DNA from: Spartinivicinus marinus | GTDB taxonomy: Bacteria; Pseudomonadota; Gammaproteobacteria; Pseudomonadales; Zooshikellaceae | DNA length: 64,000 nt | Direction of reading: 5' to 3' | NCBI RefSeq assembly: GCF_026309355.1 | Contig: NZ_JAPJZK010000001.1 | Location: 4,050,501-4,114,500, forward strand | Shown: positions 57,993 to 64,000 of the stretch, one piece after another | How positions within the stretch are numbered: the stretch's first letter is position 1 | Layout of the letters: each line of letters begins with the position of its first letter | Position numbers and translations under genes: made by a program | The notes under the pieces: model-generated | Told to the model about the DNA's origin: nothing | Database searches by the model: none | What the model saw: the letters and a program-made list of their open reading frames with translations, nothing else

Positions 57993-59195
57993 TTATACAT
58001 GAGATTCAACCAGTTGATTAAAATAATGATATAGAGTATTTCGATAGGTTGTATCCCTGTCGGAAAAATAACTAATTGCCAAATAATGTCTTTCTCGGTC
58101 AATCAACTGGTTGCCATAATATTGATACATCGCTTGCATTGCTTGATATGCTTGTTCTCGGTAAGGTAGTAATTGTTGATAAGCTTGCATAAAAACAAGC
58201 CGAAGATTACTGTCAAAATCATTGAATGGGTCTATAGCACGACGACTTATTTTTGTGTATTGATAAATTTTATCATACGCCAAACACCGCATGGGATTAA
58301 TTGGGTAGTTAGGATGCTCATAAACCAATGCGGCGTAGTTTTCCAGATAATTGATTTTTTCTTGTTCTGAAAGTTGATCATTAAGAAGTAAATTATTTTC
58401 CATTTGGGAAAAGGTTTCATCTGGAAGGTGCTCACCAAACTCGGTCATCACCTGGATTAGTTTAATGACCTGTTCTGTATTGAAAATTTGATAAGATTCT
58501 GCTTTCTTCAACCAGTATTCAATTAGTGCGGTTAATTGAACGTCGCTGGTTAAAGCAAAATTTTTATTTTCTTGAACTAAACGGACAAAAATGATTTTTA
58601 TCACTTTATTATGGTGGATAGCTTGTAAATGCTGCCACTGACCATCACTCAAATGATACCAAGGCCTTTCCTCTGGTATTTGACCATTCCATGCTTCTGT
58701 ATTGTGCCAAATATGCCAGCCATCAATTTCAGTGCCTGCTGAATCTAATGTAAGTAGTTGTTCTATGGGGCCTAACAACTGGCTTTTCTCTAATTCACTG
58801 CTACCTGCCATCAGTTGCTTAAATACCCTTGAGCGGTAAGCAAAAAATAACACTTCTTTACCACTATCTGGTATTGTCGTATACAGCAGACTTTGCCAGT
58901 GACTGACCAGTGTTGATAGGGGATGTTGGCTAAACAGAATTAACCAGCTTTCGTCATCAGTGGGTTCTTGTAGTAAAAAGCTTAAAAAGGGGGAATTTGA
59001 CTTAATTTCAACTAAACAAGGTGTTTTTTCTATAACGGCTTCAAGAATTGTTTCTTTGTATATAGGATAAAAAGTTGGGTCACCTTCGGTGTCGTATATT
59101 TTTTCAAGAATATTCTCTATTACTGCGCCATCAGCTAATACATAACAATTTTGGCCTACGCTTTGTTGTTGCTCAATATATGATTGAATATTCAT
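57993..59195 (-). CDS. DUF4123 T6SS adaptor (effector chaperone)
   Basis: The 400-residue protein has an N-terminal DUF4123 domain (~residues 15-165: CYVLADGAVIENILEKIYD, CLVEIKSNSPFLSFLLQEP, EVLFFAYRSRVFKQLM). A helical C-terminal region of the type often fused to it follows. DUF4123 proteins bind a specific effector and load it on VgrG. The gene is 14 bases after the vgrG end and 36 before the LysM gene, which identifies the LysM protein as its client. The gene appears intact although vgrG is broken. Confidence 0.85.
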   Translation of the reverse strand: MNIQSYIEQQQSVGQNCYVLADGAVIENILEKIYDTEGDPTFYPIYKETILEAVIEKTPCLVEIKSNSPFLSFLLQEPTDDESWLILFSQHPLSTLVSHWQSLLYTTIPDSGKEVLFFAYRSRVFKQLMAGSSELEKSQLLGPIEQLLTLDSAGTEIDGWHIWHNTEAWNGQIPEERPWYHLSDGQWQHLQAIHHNKVIKIIFVRLVQENKNFALTSDVQLTALIEYWLKKAESYQIFNTEQVIKLIQVMTEFGEHLPDETFSQMENNLLLNDQLSEQEKINYLENYAALVYEHPNYPINPMRCLAYDKIYQYTKISRRAIDPFNDFDSNLRLVFMQAYQQLLPYREQAYQAMQAMYQYYGNQLIDRERHYLAISYFSDRDTTYRNTLYHYFNQLVESHV

Positions 59196-59209
59196 AATAA
59201 CTTAAAAAC

Positions 59210-60042
59210 TTAGGTTAAGTTACAGTCTTTACACTCTTCTTGTAATTGGCAGTCTTCTGCTGTTGATGGCACCGATGATGTGGCACTAAGTGCCGCCAGT
59301 AGACCTTTTATCGTGCCAACAGGCAAAGACAAACTAAAACTCCCATGCCCCACCTTGCCACTCTTTATCGTCGATTTAGGCGATACAAACACCCCGGCGG
59401 CATTGACCTTTATAAAAGATCCACCTGCGGTGACGGTGGCTTCGTTGCCGGCTTCGATAACCATTTTCATGCTGGCTTGGAATCGTTGTTCGGTGCCAGT
59501 TTTTTCGGTGTGTATACTGGCGGTTTTTAGTTGGTATTGCTGGCCGCTGGTGATGTTTTCGGATTGACCGATTTGGCGATTGGCTAGTTGGTCTTTTTTA
59601 CGGTGGTGTTCGCCTTTGATGGTTTCATAGCGGGATGCATCGACGATTAAGTGGCGGTTAGCTTGGATTTGTTCTCGCTGGACATGTTTAACGGTTAAAT
59701 TCCAATTTTTTTCACCATGAAAAAAAACTTGCTCTTGACCTTTTTTATCTTCATAGCGAATTTCATTAAAACCATCACCACCTAATGAGCTTTGGCTTTT
59801 TAGTGTTAGCCGGGTTTTATTGGGGGGTAACTTATAAGGTGGTTTGTTATTGGCGTGATAAATTCTAGAAAGGGCGATGGGGTGGTCGGGGTCACCATTG
59901 ATAAAATCCAGCATTAATTCTTGGCCTAGGCGGGGCAGGGTGAGTTGTCCCCATTGTGGGCCGGTCCAATTATGAATGACTCGTACCCATTTTGATGTGT
60001 TTTCATCATTTTGGCCTTGGCGGTCCCACTGAAATTGGATTT
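59210..60042 (-). pseudogene. vgrG: vgrG, C-terminal part (5' part cut off)
   Basis: The frame opens right after a stop at the edge of the inserted element and reads IQFQWDRQGQND, WVRVIHNWTGPQWGQLTLPR, LGQELMLDFINGDPDHPIAL, the base-plate domain of VgrG. The DUF2345-type beta-helix (RYEDKKGQEQVFFHGEKNW, IEAGNEATVTAGGSFIKVNA) and a Cys-rich tail for cargo docking follow. The first ~400 residues (gp27-like ring) are missing except the scrap at 60253. A start at 59914 would give only 234 residues, so no functional spike is expected. Confidence 0.85.
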
Positions 60043-60045
60043 AAG

Positions 60046-60311
60046 AGACTATCTTATGGTTATTTATTATTTTTGTCGCAGCTTCACTCGTTTAACAGCA
60101 AGGCAAAGTGTGCAGTGAATAGCCATCTATTCTTAAACACTTTAACGAAGCTGTTGAACGAGTGAGTTGTGACCCGAAGGGCCTGCTGCATTATTACCTA
60201 CAACTATATTGATCATCGATTAGTTCAGAATCACTAAACTATACTCAAGGTTTTATATTGTGTGTGATGAATCATGCAGGCGAAAGTAGTAAATATCCAT
60301 AAGATAGTCTC
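60046..60311. mobile_element. Short inverted-repeat (MITE-like) element inside vgrG
   Basis: The ends are inverted repeats. The left end reads GAGACTATCTTATGG from 60046 and the right end reads the same 15 bases on the minus strand from 60311; similarity continues imperfectly for about 20 more bases. The 266-base interior encodes no transposase. On either side vgrG sequence resumes (EYG on the right, IQFQWDR on the left), so the element interrupted the gene. No clear target duplication is seen. Confidence 0.6.
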
Positions 60312-60538
60312 TATGCCCATATTCATTGATATAAATTTCTTCGCCGGCAGGGCCGCTGACAGCTGCAGTTTATAAACCTTTTAAATGTAGTTTAGTTTGC
60401 TGACTTTCAGTATGAATGAAACATGAGTCAGCTCCAATGAACTTATCTGTAAATAGAGTGCATTATTCATTACACTTAAGGTAATTGAACGTAGGATAAC
60501 AAATCATGTTGAATAAATTTACATTGCTGCTTTAGTCC
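60238..60538. repeat. ~300 bp direct repeat, right copy
   Basis: Near-identical to 51274-51574. It carries the right end of the inserted element, the vgrG scrap (minus, 60253-60369), and the upstream region of the FGE-like lipoprotein gene. Here the lipoprotein start is followed by a stop: ATG at 60506 reads MLNKFTLLL and ends at 60535, so only the first nine codons of a lipoprotein gene survive. Confidence 0.9.
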
Positions 60539-60562
60539 TTCGCCTACCTTACTAACTTTTCA

Positions 60563-61357
60563 TTAAACAAACAGCATCATTTGACCTTTATACTTAACTA
60601 CAGCAGTTTTTAAAGAATAGACACCATCAAAATGTTTTCCTGTAGTACTTATTATTGGTGTTAGCGAACTTCGATCAAGAGGTAACAAAGTGTCTATTTC
60701 TAGTTCTGGCTTTAGATAAACATTACAAATTCGTGAGTCTAAAGTAAAGTCGAGGTAGAGTTGATGGTCTTTAACTGTTGGACTTATTAAATTAGCTGCT
60801 AATACATTGCTTTTGAGAAAACTAGTAAAAAAACTCAAATTACTATTAAATTCTTCCCCATAAGCTGTAGCATAAATTTGGCTTCTTACATAGAAAAGCT
60901 GTAATAGAGCATCTAGTTGTTTTTCTTTAATTAACTTTAGTAAGTAATGAGTAAACTGAGTAACTTCATTTTTGGTTAATGGAGATAAATTGGTTAGCCA
61001 GGGACCAATATTGAATAAGTTATAGTCAAATTTTACGGAAAATAAAAACTCATTATTTTCATTTTTAAATAGGTTCATCGGTGTAATGGTCGATTCTTTG
61101 ACCACATTTTTATCATCAGACTTTGGTTGGTTTAACTCAACTTTCAAGTATGTATCAGCTTTAAGAAAATCGATAAGATTATTGTTAGGAAGCAATATCA
61201 GTTGAATAGAATTATTACCTGATACCAATAGTTGATTTATAGGCTTCTTAAATTCACTGCGATTTATTGTATGGTTGTAACCACAATATAAACCATTTAT
61301 ATAGACAGTAAAATTTGTATCTTCGCTAGATATATCAAGAGTTAGATAGGGCTTCAT
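60563..61357 (-). CDS. Unknown family X (copy 2, lacks anchor)
   Basis: Homologous over its length to 53323-54264: LTLDISSEDTNFTVYINGLY, INQLLVSGNNSIQLILLP, LDALLQLFYVRSQIYATAYG and AVVKYKGQMMLFV match in order. From the ATG at 61357 it has 264 residues and starts directly at the beta domain; the N-terminal membrane anchor of copy 1 is not encoded. An alternative start at 61399 adds 14 residues and no anchor. It may be cytoplasmic or truncated. Function unknown. Confidence 0.6.
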   Translation of the reverse strand: MKPYLTLDISSEDTNFTVYINGLYCGYNHTINRSEFKKPINQLLVSGNNSIQLILLPNNNLIDFLKADTYLKVELNQPKSDDKNVVKESTITPMNLFKNENNEFLFSVKFDYNLFNIGPWLTNLSPLTKNEVTQFTHYLLKLIKEKQLDALLQLFYVRSQIYATAYGEEFNSNLSFFTSFLKSNVLAANLISPTVKDHQLYLDFTLDSRICNVYLKPELEIDTLLPLDRSSLTPIISTTGKHFDGVYSLKTAVVKYKGQMMLFV

Positions 61358-61493
61358 TATTAATACCGCTGAGATAGATCTACCACAATTATAGTACAAC
61401 TATTAGTAATGAACAGCGTTTTAACTTATGAAAGTCAGCTTTCTTTACACTTCTCTAGTGAGGAACCCCTGAGAGATTAGAGCAAGCAGTAAA

Positions 61494-62753
61494 TTATTGT
61501 TTGTTATTCTGGGCTATTAGATCAATAATGTTGTGGTGCCCTTTATCTCTAGCCCAATCCAGAGCTGTTTTCCCCTGATTATCTTTTGTATCAAGTTTGA
61601 CTCCCTTTTTTATAAGTAATTTAATAATCGAAGGGGTGTTATATTTGGCTGCAATGATTAGTGAGGTTTGGTCATCTAAGTTTTTAGCTTCAAGATTAGC
61701 ACCTAATTCAATTAATAGTTCGGCCGCTGCTAGTCGTTTGTATTGAATGACAGCCATCAATGCTGTTCTACCATAGTTATCTTGTGCATCTATGTTTGCT
61801 CCCCGTTCTATAAGTAATTTAACACTTTCAAGGTTGTTATTGAGTGCTGCTATCATAAGTGGGCGTAGTCCAAAGGTACTGTTAGCTTCAATATCAGCAC
61901 CTTTATCAAGTAACAAACTGATTACTGCAGGAAAGTTTTTCTTGGCTGCTATCATAAGTGGGGTGAAGCTTTCCTTATTTTTTGCTTCTAAGTTTGCACC
62001 CTTACTAATTAATAACTCAATAACAGGTATAACTGGCTTTCTGACTGCGAACATTAATGGTGTTGCTCCTTGCTGATCTGTAGTTTCAATATTAGCGCCA
62101 TGGGCAAGTAGTAATTTAACAATATCAACAATTTCATCTATCCAACTTTGTATAACCGCAATAGTAAGAGGCGTTCTTCCATGACTATCTTTTGCTTCAA
62201 GATTGACTCCTTTATCGATTAATGGTTTAACCAGATCGATTTCCAGGTTTTTTATAGCAATCATAAGGGGTGTAAACCCATCTTCATCTGTTATATGAGT
62301 ATTGACACCTTTAGTAATAAGTAATTTAGCAATTGAAGTGCTTTTATTCTCAATTGCTGACATTAAAATGTAGCTATTAAAGTCGTCTTTTACATCAGGG
62401 CTTGCACCATACTCAAGTAAATAAGCTACTGTATCCAGGTGATTGTTCTTTACAGCATGTGTTAATGCTGTTCTATTATCACGATCTTTTGCTTCAATAT
62501 TTGCACCATTGACTAGTAATTCTTTAACAATATCAAGATAGCCATGCTTAGCCGCTAAAATAAGGGGCGTTGAGTCATCTTTATGAATACCAGTGGCATT
62601 AATATCCCTACCTTGTTTAAGTAATGCTTTTACTTGTTCAAGGTTACCTGCTTCAGTAGCCTCTAATAGACTTAAGTTATTATTAGTGGCCTTGACTAAA
62701 GAGGTATAGCAAGCTAATAGGAGCAATAACAGAGCTATTATCACATTATTCAT
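61494..62753 (-). CDS. Exported ankyrin-repeat protein
   Basis: The 419-residue protein has a signal peptide (VIIALLLLLLACYTSLVKA) and then about 11-12 ankyrin repeats covering the whole length, each with the TPLMIAA/xxTALxxA start and LLxxGANI/VNLEA turns. It should be periplasmic and bind proteins. Signal-bearing ankyrin proteins occur next to T6SS effector genes, where some serve as immunity proteins. It is divergent from the third FGE-like gene (108 bases apart). Confidence 0.85.
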   Translation of the reverse strand: MNNVIIALLLLLLACYTSLVKATNNNLSLLEATEAGNLEQVKALLKQGRDINATGIHKDDSTPLILAAKHGYLDIVKELLVNGANIEAKDRDNRTALTHAVKNNHLDTVAYLLEYGASPDVKDDFNSYILMSAIENKSTSIAKLLITKGVNTHITDEDGFTPLMIAIKNLEIDLVKPLIDKGVNLEAKDSHGRTPLTIAVIQSWIDEIVDIVKLLLAHGANIETTDQQGATPLMFAVRKPVIPVIELLISKGANLEAKNKESFTPLMIAAKKNFPAVISLLLDKGADIEANSTFGLRPLMIAALNNNLESVKLLIERGANIDAQDNYGRTALMAVIQYKRLAAAELLIELGANLEAKNLDDQTSLIIAAKYNTPSIIKLLIKKGVKLDTKDNQGKTALDWARDKGHHNIIDLIAQNNKQ

Positions 62754-62861
62754 AGCTACAAGCTTATAATTGTTAGGTTATTGTACTTGGCAGGTTGATG
62801 CGTCACTAACTACAATAATAATAGTAGATTTTTAAGTATAGTAGTAGTTGCAGGTATTGTC

Positions 62862-63722
62862 ATGGGTATATATAGCATTTTGTTTTTTTTGGTTTGGATT
62901 ATATTAAGTACTTTAAATAGTACTGTTTTAGCTAAAGAATATACACCTGAGGAATTAGAGCAAGCAGTCAAAGATTTGGCTGAGCGTGCAGAAGTTAATA
63001 TGGTGTTTATTAAAGGAGGTGAGTTTTGGATGGGAGATCAGGATCCTAATGATCCTAATATCAGTAGTAGTGAGCTATCTAGAGTAAAACATCGAGTAAA
63101 GCTCGATGATTTTTATTTAGGTGAATTTGAAGTAACATTTGAAGAGTTTTATATTTTTATTAAAGTTAATTCTATAAAAGATGTAGATGAAGAAACAACT
63201 AACTATGTTATTGAAAAATTCTCCCCTAAAGTTCCAGCATTTTACGTTAGTTGGAATAATGCTAACGATTATTGTAATTGGTTAGCTGACCTAACAAGTA
63301 AACCCTTTAGACTTCCTACTGAAGCTGAATGGGAATATGCTGCACGTAATAGAGGTAAGGATATTAATTATTCAACAAATGATGGAACTTTAAAAGTGGA
63401 TATAAATACGGATTTATATACTTTAGAAACTTATAAGGAACTACCTGAACCTGTAGGCCATTATCCACCAAATCCATTAGGATTGTATGGTATGGAAGGA
63501 GGTGTTAGTGAATGGGTTAATGACTGGTTTGATAAAAACTACTTTGAAAATTCACCATTACATAACCCAGAAGGACCAAAAAATGGTAAAAATAAAGTAT
63601 ACAGAGGTAATAAGATAGGTAATAACCCTAAGTTAATATATTTATATAATAGGAGGTCAGCACCTGTAGATACTGGTGAGCTGGTATTTGTGGGTTTCAG
63701 GTGTGCAATGTCATCATTATAA
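62862..63722 (+). CDS. FGE/SUMF1-like exported protein (copy 3)
   Basis: The 286-residue protein has a signal peptide with a probable signal peptidase I site (NSTVLA-KE) rather than a lipobox. It then shows the family domain: NMVFIKGGEFWMGDQ, VPAFYVSWNNANDYCNWLAD, FRLPTEAEWEYAARNRG, GGVSEWVNDWFDKNYF and FVGFRCAM. It also lacks the FGE active-site cysteine pair. It is the closest relative of copy 2 by eye, but soluble in the periplasm. Confidence 0.8.
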   Translation: MGIYSILFFLVWIILSTLNSTVLAKEYTPEELEQAVKDLAERAEVNMVFIKGGEFWMGDQDPNDPNISSSELSRVKHRVKLDDFYLGEFEVTFEEFYIFIKVNSIKDVDEETTNYVIEKFSPKVPAFYVSWNNANDYCNWLADLTSKPFRLPTEAEWEYAARNRGKDINYSTNDGTLKVDINTDLYTLETYKELPEPVGHYPPNPLGLYGMEGGVSEWVNDWFDKNYFENSPLHNPEGPKNGKNKVYRGNKIGNNPKLIYLYNRRSAPVDTGELVFVGFRCAMSSL

Positions 63723-64000
63723 TATCTTACTACTTAGTCACTAGAAAAGGAGTAACACTAATAGCCTGAAAAATTATCTAACTAATTATTTGTTTTTTAT
63801 TGTTTGTTATAAGTCTATAAATGTACTGTTCTATAATAGACTGATTTTACTTAAGTCATATTCAAACTATACATTTTTATAAGAATTATAATGGTATAGT
63901 ATCATTGTTTTTGCTTTAAATATTGTATGGTAATGAAAGTGTTTATTGTTTTTTTACTTTTTTTGTAACTCATCTTTTATTTTTTTAGCCTGATCTGTAT
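63723..64000. other. Right edge without a visible gene
   Basis: These 278 bases are AT-rich and I see no supported frame or RNA structure. A gene may begin beyond the window. Confidence 0.4.

Noticed and set aside
59210-59914. Intact 234-residue gene starting at 59914
   Set aside because: The frame continues upstream without a start and is the C-terminal part of VgrG; the internal Met is in a conserved VgrG segment (LGQELMLDF).
51542-63722. Functional formylglycine-generating enzymes for sulfatases
   Set aside because: The domain is right, but the active-site cysteine pair is missing in all three and no sulfatase gene is near.

Overview
The window looks like chromosome from an AT-rich marine gammaproteobacterium. 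The conserved order gatB-gatA-gatC / mreB-mreC-mreD-maf-rng-yhdP-nit-tldD-darP-pmbA is typical of Gammaproteobacteria. The AT-rich accessory genes and many decayed IS elements suggest an Oceanospirillales/Zooshikellaceae-like genome, but that placement is an inference.

Layout. 0-6.4 kb: sundry genes (a LVIVD-repeat protein, a DUF3095 protein, a YeiH-type transporter with its divergent LysR regulator), then an Lrp/AsnC remnant and an IS5-type transposase remnant. 6.7-22.7 kb: a phenazine gene cluster. It has an EhpR-type resistance protein, an O-methyltransferase candidate, a drug exporter, an SDR, an acyl-CoA-dehydrogenase-like flavoprotein, an adenylation enzyme, a stand-alone carrier protein, a KAS III-like protein, phzB, phzD, phzE, a small unknown gene, phzF, phzG, and LuxE-like and LuxC-like proteins. 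The content matches what is needed for a griseoluteic-acid-type phenazine: phenazine dicarboxylate core, one carboxylate reduced to hydroxymethyl, ring hydroxylation and O-methylation. The ligase, carrier and KAS III proteins could then add an aminoacyl or acyl ester, as in D-alanylgriseoluteic acid. phzC is absent, so the cluster depends on housekeeping DAHP synthase. 23.1-24.3 kb: a frameshifted gene and a DUF2726 gene.

24.5-42.0 kb: the housekeeping block (tRNA-dependent amidotransferase, cell-shape genes, RNase G, outer-membrane lipid transport/AsmA-like YhdP, the TldD/PmbA protease pair), punctuated by REP-type hairpins.

42.0-64.0 kb: an AT-rich accessory region. It opens with a 2.5 kb unit bounded by inverted copies of a ~230 bp repeat, carrying a 53-codon gene and an M29-like metallopeptidase. 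Two paralogous zinc-motif/TPR proteins and nested IS630/IS256 remnants follow. From about 50.4 kb it becomes a type VI secretion (T6SS) effector island. This has toxin- and immunity-like fragments, a vgrG gene broken by a ~266 bp inverted-repeat element, a DUF4123 adaptor, and an 873-residue LysM protein that is the probable effector. Around these lie three formylglycine-generating-enzyme-like exported proteins without the catalytic cysteine pair, two copies of an unrecognised family, and a periplasmic ankyrin protein. A near-identical ~300 bp direct repeat (51.27 and 60.24 kb) shows that the island has been duplicated and reshuffled. The exported paralogues are the best candidates for an immunity array; this is inferred from context.

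No tRNA, rRNA or CRISPR array was recognised.
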